The notes: generated by a model not told the origin, from the letters alone. 64,000 nucleotides of DNA from Ignavibacteriales bacterium (GCA_021740915.1 JAIOYW010000016.1:41573-105572), one strand, 5' to 3'. Numbered from the stretch's first letter, positions 9,567-19,448 are shown. Translations and numbers: made by a program.

Positions 9567-11218
9567 CAGAAAACCACCGATTCCTCATAAATACCAAATG
9601 GCTCTTTTAATACATTGATCATTTCGCCTAAGGTAACGTAATTTTCAGCAGCATCGATCAGAACAGGCATAAGATTTCTTTCTTCAACTGCAGCGTTATA
9701 AATTTCTCTGAGAGAATGTTCCACTTTCAGTTCATCCCTTGATGCTTTCAGTTCAAGAAGACGCTGCTTTTGTTTCTTCTCAACTTCAGGAGATATCATC
9801 AGAATGGGTATATCTACCTTTTCGTTCTCTTCAATAAACTCATTCACTCCAACAACAAATTTTTCTTTTCGTTCAAGTTCTTTCTGATAACGATAGGCAG
9901 CGTCAGCAATCTCTTTCTGAAAATATCCGGCTTCAATTGCATTCACAACACCGCCGAGCGAATCAATTTCATCAAATATTCTGTTGGCAGCCTGTTCCAT
10001 TTTCTCGGTAAGAGATTCAACATAATAACTTCCTCCAAGAGGATCGACCGTATTTATCACCCCTGTTTCATAAGCAATTATTTGTTGTGTCCTTAATGCA
10101 ATTTTAACTGCCTTCTCACTCGGCAGGGCAAGAGTTTCATCCATAGAATTTGTATGAAGTGATTGAGTACCACCCATGACGGCTGCAAGAGCCTGGATTG
10201 CAGTTCTTACGATATTGTTTTCAGGCTGTTGGGCAGTAAGTGTGCAACCCGCCGTCTGCGTATGAAACCGCAGCCACATCGATCGCGGATTTTTTGCCCC
10301 ATATTTTTCTTTCATCCGTTTTGCGAAAATTTTTCTTGCAGCTCTGAATTTTGCAATTTCCTCAAAAAAGTCAAGGTGAGAATTAAAAAAATATGAGATT
10401 CTCGGTGCAAATTCGTCAACATCCATACCTCTGTTAATACATTCTTCAATATATGCGAACCCATCTGCTAAGGTATATGCAAGTTCCTGCACCGCGGTTG
10501 AACCTGCTTCTCTGATATGATAACCACTGACGGAAATTGGATTCCATTGCGGAACCTCTTTCGTACAATATTCCACCATATCTGTAATTATCCTTAGAGA
10601 AGGTTTCGGCGGATAGATATATTCCTTCTGAGCGATGTACTCTTTCAGGATATCATTTTGCAGAGTTCCGCGTAATTGGGAAAACGGCACTCCCTGCTTT
10701 CTGGCAACGGCAAGATAAAATGCAAAAACCATTGCTGCAGGACTATTGATTGTCATCGAAGTGGATACTTTGTCAAGCGGGATTTCATTAAAAAGAATTT
10801 CCATATCTTTAAGAGAAGAAATTGCAACCCCGCAAATGCCAACTTCTCCTTCACTCATTGCATCGTCTGAATCCCTGCCCATAAGTGTTGGGAGGTCGAA
10901 TGCCACGGAAAGTCCGGTCTGCCCATTCTGAAGGAGATACTTAAATCTTTCATTTGTGTCCTCCGGGGAACCGAAACCGGCAAATTGACGCATAGTCCAT
11001 ATTTTCCCTCTGTAACCATTCGTGTGTATGCCTCTTGTATAAGGATACTCCCCTGGAAAATTAAGTTCATTCAGGTAATTTATGTTCTCAGTATCATCGG
11101 GCGCATATAAACCATCTACTTCTTCACCGGAAACAGAAGTAAAAACCATCCCTGTATTTTTGGTCTTATTAAATTTCTCATCAAATTTTGCTCTTTCAGA
11201 GCTATATCCCTGGTCCAT
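9566..11218 (-). CDS. Acyl-CoA mutase large subunit (methylmalonyl-CoA mutase catalytic chain type)
   Basis: Catalytic TIM-barrel half of a cobalamin-dependent acyl-CoA mutase. Recognisable motifs include YPYTRGI near residue 58, [19 protein letters not shown] near 230 and [15 protein letters not shown] near 318. The 550-residue chain ends without the B12-binding DxHxxG domain, so the small cobalamin subunit must be encoded elsewhere, as in split mutases. Candidates are methylmalonyl-CoA, ethylmalonyl-CoA and isobutyryl-CoA mutase; the sequence alone does not settle the substrate. Its operon partner is a prenyltransferase, which gives no functional clue. Confidence 0.88.
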   Translation of the reverse strand: MDQGYSSERAKFDEKFNKTKNTGMVFTSVSGEEVDGLYAPDDTENINYLNELNFPGEYPYTRGIHTNGYRGKIWTMRQFAGFGSPEDTNERFKYLLQNGQTGLSVAFDLPTLMGRDSDDAMSEGEVGICGVAISSLKDMEILFNEIPLDKVSTSMTINSPAAMVFAFYLAVARKQGVPFSQLRGTLQNDILKEYIAQKEYIYPPKPSLRIITDMVEYCTKEVPQWNPISVSGYHIREAGSTAVQELAYTLADGFAYIEECINRGMDVDEFAPRISYFFNSHLDFFEEIAKFRAARKIFAKRMKEKYGAKNPRSMWLRFHTQTAGCTLTAQQPENNIVRTAIQALAAVMGGTQSLHTNSMDETLALPSEKAVKIALRTQQIIAYETGVINTVDPLGGSYYVESLTEKMEQAANRIFDEIDSLGGVVNAIEAGYFQKEIADAAYRYQKELERKEKFVVGVNEFIEENEKVDIPILMISPEVEKKQKQRLLELKASRDELKVEHSLREIYNAAVEERNLMPVLIDAAENYVTLGEMINVLKEPFGIYEESVVF

Positions 11219-11230
11219 ATATTCTCCTTC

Positions 11231-13087
11231 TCAGGAAGTTCTCCCGAATCTTCTGTCAAGTTCTGTTAAAGGTAATTTTATCATTACTGGCCTCCCATGA
11301 GGACACACATACGGCATTGATGTCGCAAATAATTGCTCAACGAGGCTGACGAGTTCTTCCTTTTCAAGTCGATCCCCTGCTTTTATTGCTGTTTTACATG
11401 AATATGATTTGGCAAGATTGTCCCGGATTTCCAAACTCTTTTCTATCTGATTTTTTTTATATTCTTCGAGAATATCAAGCAAAATAGTTTTTTCCTGCCC
11501 AACTTTTATCTCTGGCGGAACGCCATCGATTACAATTGAATTCCCCGTGAAAATGCGAAGATCAAATCCCAGTTTTCGTAATTGTGGTAATAGTTCCTTG
11601 CAGACTGCCATATCACCAGGATCAAGATTTATTGTTTCAGGAAAAAGTAATTGCTGAGATATTGGACTGTCGGAGTATAAAAATTTCAGAGCTCTTTCAT
11701 AAAGAATTCTTTCATGAGCTATATGCTGGTCAATAATCATCACACCACTTTTTATGGGAGTTAGTATATACTTGTTATGCAGTGATACAATAAATGGTGT
11801 ATTCAGGATCAATTCTTCAGAGGCATCAACCAGAATTTCAGTTTCATCCTTCTGTGGCTGGTTCTGAAACGGATGAGGCACTTCATGTTCCGGTGCAGTT
11901 TTTTTTATTTCATCATTAATCCCTGAAAAGAGCAAATCCAGTTCATCATCTGAAATTGTTGTGATAGGACGTTTTGGAGGTTTAAAAGAAGGCGTGTGAT
12001 AATCCGAAGGGATCGGACGTTTTATAGTCTCGCTATCATTTCCGATCCGCATCCTGGAAAGAGGATCGCCTTCACTCCCGGTAAATCTGGCAACCGGGGT
12101 TAAATCATAACTTCCAAGTGACTTTCTTACTATTGCATGTACCAGACTGTAGATCGATTTTTCATCGTCAAATTTAACTTCAAGCTTTGAAGGATGTACG
12201 TTAACATCCACTTTTGCCGGATTCAATTCAAGAAAAAGGATAAAAAATGGGTAGTCCCCTTTTTCAATCAAATTCTCATATGCCGAGAATACTGCATGAT
12301 TTATTATCCTGCTCGATACGAATCGCCTGTTGATATATAGATACTGATCACCCTTATTTTTTCTGAGATAAGCGGGCTTAGCAAGAAATCCTGTCACATT
12401 TATAAGATCAGTATTTTCCTTTGCTGGTATAACCGAACCGGAGACTTCTTCACCAAAAACTTCAGCGACCCTCTTCTCAACCTCACATTTTTTATAATCA
12501 TAGATCAGTTCATCATCGTTGAACATTCTGAACGCCATTTCCGGATGACTAAGTGCAATCTTTCTGAATGTCTCAGTTATATGTTTCATCTCGGTTGCAT
12601 TGGTTTTCAAAAAATTTCTTCTGGCTGGTACATTAAAGAACAAATTCTTCACAGTGATTGAAGTCCCTTTGGAAAAAGATCCCTTCTCAACAGAGTAAGT
12701 TCCGTTTTCGACACGGATATGAGTGCCAATCTCTTCATCCTGCTTTTCTGTTTTTATTTCAAATAAACTGACACCTGAGATAGAACTTAGAGCCTCACCA
12801 CGAAATCCATATGACTGGAGTTCTGAAAGATCCTCAAAACGGCTGATTTTGCTTGTAGCGTGCCTCTGAAAAGCTAATAACGCATCTTCCTCCGACATCC
12901 CGGAGCCATCATCAGCTACCTGAATCAAAGACTTGCCGGCATCTTTTATTATCACATCAATCGAAGAAGAGCCTGCATCTATGGAATTCTCCATTAATTC
13001 TTTAACAACAGATTCAGGACGCTGTACAACTTCGCCTGCTGCAATTTTATTAATAATATTTTCTGCTAATATCTTTATCTTCGACAT
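11231..13087 (-). CDS. mutL: DNA mismatch repair protein MutL (endonuclease type)
   Basis: GHKL ATPase of mismatch repair, 618 aa. The N-terminal ATP site is clear: Glu30 and Asn34 in KELMENSIDAG, then DDGSGM and the GFRGEAL motif. The C-terminal half keeps the latent endonuclease signatures: DQHIAHERILYE (family DQHAxxExxxxE, with Ile for Ala), SCKTAIKAGD and CPHGRP. It is therefore the nicking type used by bacteria without MutH. The middle linker (about residues 340-420) is Pro/Glu-rich and variable, as usual. Confidence 0.97.
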   Translation of the reverse strand: MSKIKILAENIINKIAAGEVVQRPESVVKELMENSIDAGSSSIDVIIKDAGKSLIQVADDGSGMSEEDALLAFQRHATSKISRFEDLSELQSYGFRGEALSSISGVSLFEIKTEKQDEEIGTHIRVENGTYSVEKGSFSKGTSITVKNLFFNVPARRNFLKTNATEMKHITETFRKIALSHPEMAFRMFNDDELIYDYKKCEVEKRVAEVFGEEVSGSVIPAKENTDLINVTGFLAKPAYLRKNKGDQYLYINRRFVSSRIINHAVFSAYENLIEKGDYPFFILFLELNPAKVDVNVHPSKLEVKFDDEKSIYSLVHAIVRKSLGSYDLTPVARFTGSEGDPLSRMRIGNDSETIKRPIPSDYHTPSFKPPKRPITTISDDELDLLFSGINDEIKKTAPEHEVPHPFQNQPQKDETEILVDASEELILNTPFIVSLHNKYILTPIKSGVMIIDQHIAHERILYERALKFLYSDSPISQQLLFPETINLDPGDMAVCKELLPQLRKLGFDLRIFTGNSIVIDGVPPEIKVGQEKTILLDILEEYKKNQIEKSLEIRDNLAKSYSCKTAIKAGDRLEKEELVSLVEQLFATSMPYVCPHGRPVMIKLPLTELDRRFGRTS

Positions 13088-13127
13088 ATTCTCTCTTTTA
13101 AGTGATCTTTACGATCATTTACAACTA

Positions 13128-13601
13128 TCATCTTTCATATTCATAGACATCAAACTTATCGTTTTCCGATATCTTTTTTTTACGCCATCCGCTCAATATT
13201 TCATACGGAAATTTGACATCACCGTCAGGATCAAGTTTAACCTCTGAAATAATTGCACGATCTGCAAATTCAGAACTCACGCGATATATCTCCGCCCCTC
13301 CTATAATAAAAGATTTTGAATAGCCGGCAGCAGCGCAAAAAGAAATTGCTTCCCTTATATCATTCTTGGCAACTACCCCGGAATGATCAGTAAATCGACC
13401 AGAACGGGAAATAACAATATTCAGTCTGTCTTTCAGAGGTTTTGCTGACATCGATTCAAAAGTTTTTCTCCCCATAATTACAGCGTGACCGATAGTTGTA
13501 GATTTGAAAAACTTCATTTCCTCACTTATATGCCAGGGTATCCGACCTCCGGAACCAATAATTCCATTCCGGGCAATCGCTGCAATAAGTATCACTTCCA
13601 A
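13128..13601 (-). CDS. folA: Dihydrofolate reductase
   Basis: Reduces dihydrofolate with NADPH. Type I DHFR features: IAAIARNGIIGSGGRIPWHISEEMKFFK at the start, MGRKTFES around residue 43 and IIGGAEIYR near 100. 157 aa, normal length. It shares a short operon with thyA (separated by a small lipoprotein gene), so the enzyme that makes dihydrofolate and the one that recycles it are co-expressed. Confidence 0.97.
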   Translation of the reverse strand: MEVILIAAIARNGIIGSGGRIPWHISEEMKFFKSTTIGHAVIMGRKTFESMSAKPLKDRLNIVISRSGRFTDHSGVVAKNDIREAISFCAAAGYSKSFIIGGAEIYRVSSEFADRAIISEVKLDPDGDVKFPYEILSGWRKKKISENDKFDVYEYER

Positions 13602-13603
13602 TA

Positions 13604-13906
13604 TCAGTATCCTTTCATTACAATATTTACAAGTACTCTTCTACCGGCTTCAACTTTCACTGCGAGTGTAGTATCCCTGAAACCTGACAACCTTAGTGTA
13701 ATTGAATACAAACCAGGATATATATTCTTCAGACTGTCAGGAGTAACTTTTGCCGTATTTTTTCCTGTAATAAAAATAGCAGCATTTAGCGGTGATGAAT
13801 CCACATAAATTGTACCGTATTCCTTATTATTATTCACAATAAGTTCTTCTCTGCATCCAACAGACATAAACAAAGTCAATAATAATAGTAACAGGAAAAA
13901 TTTCAT
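13604..13906 (-). CDS. Small PEGA-domain lipoprotein
   Basis: 100-residue protein from the ATG at 13906 (an earlier TTG is less likely). A signal sequence ends in a good lipobox, LFMSVGC, so the mature protein is lipid-anchored. The rest is one PEGA domain (GTIYVDSSPLNAAIFITGKNTAKVTP and GLYSITLRLSGF), a short beta domain found in surface proteins. It starts 2 bp before folA and is wedged between thyA and folA; its link to folate metabolism is unknown. Confidence 0.82.
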   Translation of the reverse strand: MKFFLLLLLLTLFMSVGCREELIVNNNKEYGTIYVDSSPLNAAIFITGKNTAKVTPDSLKNIYPGLYSITLRLSGFRDTTLAVKVEAGRRVLVNIVMKGY

Positions 13907-13960
13907 TGGTCCCGGACTCAATTATATTTCTAAGATAATAAAATAAAGTAAATTGCTCAA

Positions 13961-14800
13961 CTAAACTGCTACTTCGAATTTTATCCGGGGATGGTGGCGA
14001 TAATTTTCCAAATGGAAATCTTCAAAAGTCAGTTCATCAATTGGTTTTTTATTGATCTTCAAGGTCGGAAGCGGAAGAGGGTCACGTTTTATCTGCTCCT
14101 TAAGACCTTCAAGGTGATCGTATTTCCGCATAGCAGTCCCGGCATCGGCAACGTAAATGTGTGCATCAATTATAGTGTGAGCAAACCAACCAACCGCATA
14201 ACCTGTCTCCATGGCAATTATTTTCGTCAGAAGTGAATATGCAGCAAGGTTGAATGGAATTCCAAGTGCAATATCACCCGATCTTTGAGTGAGATGACAA
14301 TTAAGTTTGCCATCATTTATATTAAAAGCATATGTATAATGGCAGGGTGGTAATTTGCTTTTTATGGCATTGCCGGGCTCCCAGGCAGACACAATAAGTC
14401 TTCTGCTGTTCGGATTTCTTTTTATCTCATCAATAACATATCTTATCTGATCTACTTCTCTTACCTGCCATTTTCCGTTTTTATCTTTTTCCGCGCTGGG
14501 AAAATGCCTCCAGTAATAACCATAGGCAGTCTCCAGATTTCCATCTTCATCTGCCCAATCATCCCAGATTTTTGTATGTTTTCTAAGATTCCTTATATGA
14601 TTTTCACCCGAAAGATACCACAATACTTCGTGAAGAAGGGATTTCCAAATGACCTGTTTCGTTGTGAGAAGCGGAAAACCCTTTGAAAGATCCACTTTAT
14701 AAAAAGCACCAAAGTAAGAAAGCGTCTCCACACCTGTCCTTGACTGTTTACGCACACCCTCATCTATTACAAGTTTTACCAAGTCAATGTATTCTTTCAT
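13961..14800 (-). CDS. thyA: Thymidylate synthase
   Basis: Methylates dUMP to dTMP using methylene-tetrahydrofolate and releases dihydrofolate. The catalytic Cys153 sits in KLPPCHYTYAF and is followed by LTQRSGDIALGIPFNLAAY. 279 aa, slightly longer than the 264 aa of E. coli because of inserts between residues 80 and 120. Its start overlaps the glycerate kinase stop by 4 bp and it lies upstream of folA in the same operon, which matches the shared folate cycle. Confidence 0.97.
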   Translation of the reverse strand: MKEYIDLVKLVIDEGVRKQSRTGVETLSYFGAFYKVDLSKGFPLLTTKQVIWKSLLHEVLWYLSGENHIRNLRKHTKIWDDWADEDGNLETAYGYYWRHFPSAEKDKNGKWQVREVDQIRYVIDEIKRNPNSRRLIVSAWEPGNAIKSKLPPCHYTYAFNINDGKLNCHLTQRSGDIALGIPFNLAAYSLLTKIIAMETGYAVGWFAHTIIDAHIYVADAGTAMRKYDHLEGLKEQIKRDPLPLPTLKINKKPIDELTFEDFHLENYRHHPRIKFEVAV

Positions 14801-15927
14801 GATCGATCCATAATAATAATATTCGCAATTTCCCTTGCTGCAATTTCGAGAGCTCTTTCAAACTCAGAAATTGAATTTTCAATATCAGGGAAATAATCAG
14901 AAAACTTAAAAATAATGAAATTTTCACTTAAGAAATCCACCTCAGAACTTCCGGTTATAAAAATTCCTTTTTTCTTTGATTCCTTAATTTTTTCTATAAC
15001 CCAACCGGCAGCTTTATTGCCTTTTGATTGAGAATCAAGTTTTCCTTCTCCCGTGATGACAATATCACTAAGCGCCACTTTATTTTCAATATCCGGAAGA
15101 GAAGATAGAAATTCCCTGAAAGAAATTGTGCAGGCATTAAAAAAAAGGATTAATCCTGCTGCTAATCCTCCTCCAGCTCCTGATAATTTGTCCGGAACTT
15201 TGGATAATCCCGAATAAACTCTTAAAAATTGTTCCGCTCCGGATTCAAGAATTTCAACCTCTCTTTCATCAGCACCCTTTTGTGGCCCAAACACTCTTGC
15301 CGCTCCTGATTGACCAGTCAATGGATTTGAAACATCAAGGACCAAAGTGATCTTTGGGAAATTCGACTGGTAATCCCAAAATATTGAGTGTATTTCAGGA
15401 AAGTTTTCTGGTATTGGGTCCAGCAGTTTTCCATACTTATCTGAAATTTTTAGACCAAATTCACTCAATGCCCCAATACCAAGATCATTAGTTCCAGTAC
15501 CGCCAATTCCAATAACGAATTCAAACTCTCCATTATACAAATCATTTAATTTCTTAAGCATAACACCAAGACTCGAAGAATTTCGCTTAAGAATACTTCG
15601 ATTTTTATTCGAAAATAAATTCAGCCCTACCAGATCTGCCGATTCGATATAAATTTTTTTCCCAATAGCATCTTCAAGATATTTTACAGAGTTTTCTCCG
15701 GACTTTGAGAAAGATGCTATGCTTATCCCCATTTCCTGAAATCCATAATAGTAGCATATTACTCTAAGGAATCCGTCTCCACCATCACTTAAAGGACATT
15801 GTGAGATAGTGATATCATTGTAGCCATGGGCTACCATGGCTTGTTTAAACTGCCCGGCAAACTGATTTGTCGCCGAGACACTGTCAGCGCATCCTTTAAA
15901 GCTGTTGAGTGCAATACAAATATTCAT
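14797..15927 (-). CDS. Glycerate kinase (GlxK/GarK family)
   Basis: Phosphorylates D-glycerate (to 2- or 3-phosphoglycerate). Family signatures: the N-terminal IALNSFKGCADS, the CPLSDGGDGFL motif near residue 45, IGIGGTGTNDLGIGAL near 140, LTGQSGAARVFGPQKGA near 205 and VITGEGKLDSQS near 290. 376 aa is the usual length. It sits between a HIT-family gene (4 bp upstream) and thyA. The exact product isomer cannot be read from the sequence. Confidence 0.9.
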   Translation of the reverse strand: MNICIALNSFKGCADSVSATNQFAGQFKQAMVAHGYNDITISQCPLSDGGDGFLRVICYYYGFQEMGISIASFSKSGENSVKYLEDAIGKKIYIESADLVGLNLFSNKNRSILKRNSSSLGVMLKKLNDLYNGEFEFVIGIGGTGTNDLGIGALSEFGLKISDKYGKLLDPIPENFPEIHSIFWDYQSNFPKITLVLDVSNPLTGQSGAARVFGPQKGADEREVEILESGAEQFLRVYSGLSKVPDKLSGAGGGLAAGLILFFNACTISFREFLSSLPDIENKVALSDIVITGEGKLDSQSKGNKAAGWVIEKIKESKKKGIFITGSSEVDFLSENFIIFKFSDYFPDIENSISEFERALEIAAREIANIIIMDRS

Positions 15928-15931
15928 TTCC

Positions 15932-16435
15932 TTATGCTGAACTTTTCCTGAATTCTTCAGTCAGTTTTGTTCTGAGATCAATAAGATCCTGAGAGATAAC
16001 TTTAATTTCGCCAAGAACCGGCATAAAGTTTGTGTCACCCGTCCACCTCGGCACTAAATGAAAATGAAGATGCGACGCGATACCGGCTCCAGCTGCTTTT
16101 CCCAGATTCGCACCCATATTATAGCCATGAGGCCTTATAAGTTCATCTAGTGCTGAAATCGCCTTCCGCAGTAAATCATTAATCTCCTCTGCTTCATCCT
16201 TATTAAGGTCAAGGAAAGATGATTTATGATTATTTGGAACAACCATCAGATGCCCGTTATTGTATGGGTACAGGTTGAGCATCACAAATGCATTTTCTCC
16301 CTGATAACATTTCATCGAATCGACTTCAGGAATTTTCCCGTCTCTTTCGAGGCAAAAAACACATTCTTCAATTTCCGGTTTACTCTTGAAAGAATCAATA
16401 TACTTTCCACGCCAGGGTGACCACAATTTTTCCAT
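15932..16435 (-). CDS. HIT-family nucleotide hydrolase/phosphorylase
   Basis: Histidine-triad protein, 167 aa, with the catalytic HLHFHLVPRWTGDTNF motif near residue 120 and an N-terminal WSPWRGKYI segment. This subgroup (WSPWR start, FCLE zinc-type Cys pair near 26-29) is similar to AP4A phosphorylases and other dinucleotide-polyphosphate hydrolases. It is the first gene after the EF-G2 terminator, so it likely has its own promoter within the intergenic gap. Confidence 0.9.
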   Translation of the reverse strand: MEKLWSPWRGKYIDSFKSKPEIEECVFCLERDGKIPEVDSMKCYQGENAFVMLNLYPYNNGHLMVVPNNHKSSFLDLNKDEAEEINDLLRKAISALDELIRPHGYNMGANLGKAAGAGIASHLHFHLVPRWTGDTNFMPVLGEIKVISQDLIDLRTKLTEEFRKSSA

Positions 16436-16450
16436 TCGAACCTCATAAAT

Positions 16451-16491
16451 AAAAAAACCGGGCTGAACAAATAAATAAGTTCAAGCCCGGT
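16451..16491 (-). terminator. Intrinsic terminator after the EF-G2 gene
   Basis: On the minus strand the sequence ACCGGGCTTGAAC (16491-16479) pairs with GTTCAGCCCGGT (16468-16457), with one bulged base and a loop of about 10 nt, followed by a run of seven Ts. It lies 20 bp after the stop of the gene at 16511. Confidence 0.85.
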
Positions 16492-16510
16492 AAACTCAGA
16501 AAAACCAATT

Positions 16511-18601
16511 TTATTCTTCTTCTTTAGATTTATTATAATCTTCAATAATCTTGGATTCAATTTCTTTTGGAACCTCTTCATAATGTGAGAATTCCCGTGA
16601 ATGTGTTCCTCTGCCTGCAGTAAGACTACGAAGGTTTGTCGAGTACTTGTACAATTCACCAAGTGGTACTTTTGCTTTAATTATCTGAAAAAGTCCTGCA
16701 GAATCCATACCAAGAATTTTACCTCTTCTGCTTGAAATATCACCCATAACATCACCCATAAACTCTTCAGGGACTTTGATGGTAATATCATAAATCGGTT
16801 CAAGTATCACCGGGTTAGCTGCAAGAAATCCTTTTTTGAATGCCTGAGCAGCAGCAATTTTAAAAGATATTTCATCGGAGTCAACGTTGTGGTAAGTACC
16901 ATCAAAAAGTGTGACCTTAACGTCAATAACTTTGCTTCCGGTAAGAATACCTTTTACCATGATTTCATTCAATCCCTTTTCAACAGCGGGAATAAATCTT
17001 CCCGGTACTACTCCGCCAACAATTGCATCCACAAATTCGTATCCGCTGCCCCGAGTAACCGGATCAAGTTTAAGATGCACGTGACCATACTGTCCTCTGC
17101 CGCCTGATTGTTTTTTGTGTTTGTACTCAGCATCCTGGCAGGACCCCTTTATTGTTTCCCGGTAGGGGATTCTGGGTTCAACAAGGTCCACATCAACATT
17201 ATATCTGTCCTTGAGCATCTTGACAGCTAAATTTAACTGAAGCTCTCCCTGCCCTGAAATAATCGTCTGTCCGATTTCAGGATCAAATACTACTTTAAGT
17301 GTTGGGTCTTCTTCATGAACTGTATGAAGACCAGTAGATATCTTGTCCTCATCACCTTTTGATTTAGGTTTAACAGCACCCCTGATGATAGGCTGCGGAA
17401 AATCAATTGGAGCCATTTTAACAGTAAAATTTTTGGTGCAAAGTGTATCACCTGTGTGAGTGTCTTTAAGTTTTACGACAGCGCCAATATCTCCGGCCAT
17501 CAATTGTCCAACTTCTTTCCTTTCTTTTCCGTTCAATATGAAAAATTGACCAATTCTTTCAGTTTTGTCACGATTAGAATTATAAAGATCAATTCCATGC
17601 TGCAGTGTTCCGGAGAAAACCTTGAAAATAGAAAGCTCACCAACATGTGCTTCTGAAAGTGATTTGAATATCTGGAGAACAAGTTCACCCTTTGGGTCGC
17701 ATTTAACCTCAACTGTTGTCCCGGAGTCTGCAAGTTCGCCCTTCACAACAACCTTGTCAGCTGGTGACGGGAAATATTTTGAAGCAAATTCAAGGAAATT
17801 CTGAACACCGACTCCTTTTAAAGCAGATACTGCAAACATCGGAATAAGACTACCGTCCAGGATAGATTGTTTTAATCCTTCTTCGATTTCCTCATCGGTC
17901 AGACTGCCTTCTTCAAAGAATTTATTCATAAGTTCTTCATTAGACTCGGCAATCTTCTCAATAAGTTCTTCGCGAAAAGCATTTGCTTTATCAAGGACAT
18001 CAGCAGGAATTTCAGAGAGAGTGAATTTCCGGCTTGCTGCATCCTCGTATTTATAAACTTTCATCTTAATAAGATCAACGACAGAATCTACTGCAAGACC
18101 TTCTTTGAGGGGAAAAGTAACAACAGTTACGTCATTGCTCAGATGGCTTTTTGCTGACTCTATTACATTATCAAAATTAGAGTGTTCATTATCGATTTTA
18201 TTTACAACCAGCGCAAGTGAAACATTCTGGGATTTTGCCATTTCCCATGTGGTCTCTGTTCCAACTTCAATTCCTTCAGCTCCCTTTGCCACACACACAG
18301 CCATATCAACAACATGGAGGCTACCGACTACCTGTCCGCTGAAATCAGAGTAACCAGGAGTATCCATAATATTGAGTTTGGTGCCGTTTAATTCAGCGTG
18401 AAGAGGTGTAGCTGAAATGGATATTTGTCTTTCAATTTCATTTTTATTGTAATCGGATACTGTGCTCCCTTCATCAATATTTCCGATTCTGTTGATTTCA
18501 TTACAGGTATAAAGAATGACCTCGGACAATGTGGTTTTCCCGCTTCCCCCATGCCCGATAAACGCAAGATTCCTGATATTTTCAGGGTTATATTCTTTCA
18601 A
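16511..18601 (-). CDS. EF-G2-type translational GTPase (FusA paralog)
   Basis: Five-domain elongation-factor-G-like GTPase (696 aa). The P-loop is GHGGSGKT (residues 16-23) rather than the canonical AHIDAGKT, and the switch I region reads NEIERQISI (54-62) where EF-G has RERGITI. DTPGYSDF (80-87) and NKID near 128 complete the G domain. These differences mark the EF-G2/FusA-like class, whose role in translation is secondary or unknown, so this is probably not the main translocase; a canonical fusA should sit elsewhere, often with the ribosomal genes. It is followed by a strong terminator. Confidence 0.88.
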   Translation of the reverse strand: MKEYNPENIRNLAFIGHGGSGKTTLSEVILYTCNEINRIGNIDEGSTVSDYNKNEIERQISISATPLHAELNGTKLNIMDTPGYSDFSGQVVGSLHVVDMAVCVAKGAEGIEVGTETTWEMAKSQNVSLALVVNKIDNEHSNFDNVIESAKSHLSNDVTVVTFPLKEGLAVDSVVDLIKMKVYKYEDAASRKFTLSEIPADVLDKANAFREELIEKIAESNEELMNKFFEEGSLTDEEIEEGLKQSILDGSLIPMFAVSALKGVGVQNFLEFASKYFPSPADKVVVKGELADSGTTVEVKCDPKGELVLQIFKSLSEAHVGELSIFKVFSGTLQHGIDLYNSNRDKTERIGQFFILNGKERKEVGQLMAGDIGAVVKLKDTHTGDTLCTKNFTVKMAPIDFPQPIIRGAVKPKSKGDEDKISTGLHTVHEEDPTLKVVFDPEIGQTIISGQGELQLNLAVKMLKDRYNVDVDLVEPRIPYRETIKGSCQDAEYKHKKQSGGRGQYGHVHLKLDPVTRGSGYEFVDAIVGGVVPGRFIPAVEKGLNEIMVKGILTGSKVIDVKVTLFDGTYHNVDSDEISFKIAAAQAFKKGFLAANPVILEPIYDITIKVPEEFMGDVMGDISSRRGKILGMDSAGLFQIIKAKVPLGELYKYSTNLRSLTAGRGTHSREFSHYEEVPKEIESKIIEDYNKSKEEE

Positions 18602-18649
18602 AAGATCCTCCGATAGATTTATTTACTAAAATTTTTGACGAGATAAGAT

Positions 18650-19027
18650 TTAAGAAGTGATATTCCTCCAGAAAGCAGATATGCCATTAGACATCGCACG
18701 CAGGTTATTAACTAACACTCTGGCAGGATTCTCTGTTTTAAGATGTGTTACCAGTGAAGTAACACCGCTGATCTGTGTTTTGAAATTATCAAGAATGGAG
18801 TCTAATTGTGAGAGTCTGTTTTCGACTATTGTAAGTGTGCTGTTTAATTTATCTGACAAATTCATAATCGAATCAATTAACGGATCGAGTTTAGAATTAA
18901 GTGATCGGATCTCCTCAAGAAGATCCCCGATTACAGATCCGATCCGCTTAACTGTAATACCAATCTGTAGAATTGCAAAAATCGAAACAATTAGTAATAC
19001 TGATATTAGAATTTCAATGAAGTCCAT
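18650..19027 (-). CDS. Small DUF948-like membrane protein with coiled coil
   Basis: 125 aa: one N-terminal membrane helix (residues 4-26) followed by a heptad-rich coiled coil (about 30-95). This resembles the DUF948 proteins that are often encoded beside YtxH-like genes, as here (7 bp apart). A cell-envelope or general stress role is suspected for the pair in Firmicutes; no function is proved. It could alternatively be a generic methyl-accepting-like anchor. Confidence 0.7.
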   Translation of the reverse strand: MDFIEILISVLLIVSIFAILQIGITVKRIGSVIGDLLEEIRSLNSKLDPLIDSIMNLSDKLNSTLTIVENRLSQLDSILDNFKTQISGVTSLVTHLKTENPARVLVNNLRAMSNGISAFWRNITS

Positions 19028-19034
19028 TTTTCAA

Positions 19035-19448
19035 TTATGATTTTGAACTTTTGTATGCAGAAACTCCGGCATTTATGGCAGTTTTGACTCTTGAACTTTC
19101 TTCATCAAATGTTTTTTTGCCAGTTTCAACCAAATTACTTGTCTTTCCGCGTGCATTGCTCAGAACTTCTTCAGCTTCATGCAATAATCCTTCAACTTTG
19201 GTTTTTGTTTCTGAAATCAAAGCTTCAGATTTTTTTTTACCTTCATTTATCAATTGTGAGGCTTTTACTTTGGCTTGTTCAAGCTGCACTTCTGCTTCAT
19301 CAAGATACTCAGAAGATTTTTGTTTGATCTCTGATCTGAGTTCCTTCCCCGATTTAGGTGCTGTTAATAATGCGACTAAAGCCCCTACCAAACCACCAGC
19401 CATAAACCCTAACATCATACCTTTACCGAATTCATTATTCTCTGCCAT
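19035..19448 (-). CDS. YtxH-domain protein
   Basis: 137 aa with the YtxH signature: a glycine-rich membrane helix MLGFMAGGLVGALVALLTAPKSGKELR (split: residues 11-38), then a long helical Lys/Glu/Ala-rich tail to the end. Members are small membrane-anchored stress-associated proteins of unknown mechanism. Upstream lies a 355-bp gap that must hold its promoter, and it forms an operon with the DUF948-like gene. Confidence 0.82.
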   Translation of the reverse strand: MAENNEFGKGMMLGFMAGGLVGALVALLTAPKSGKELRSEIKQKSSEYLDEAEVQLEQAKVKASQLINEGKKKSEALISETKTKVEGLLHEAEEVLSNARGKTSNLVETGKKTFDEESSRVKTAINAGVSAYKSSKS

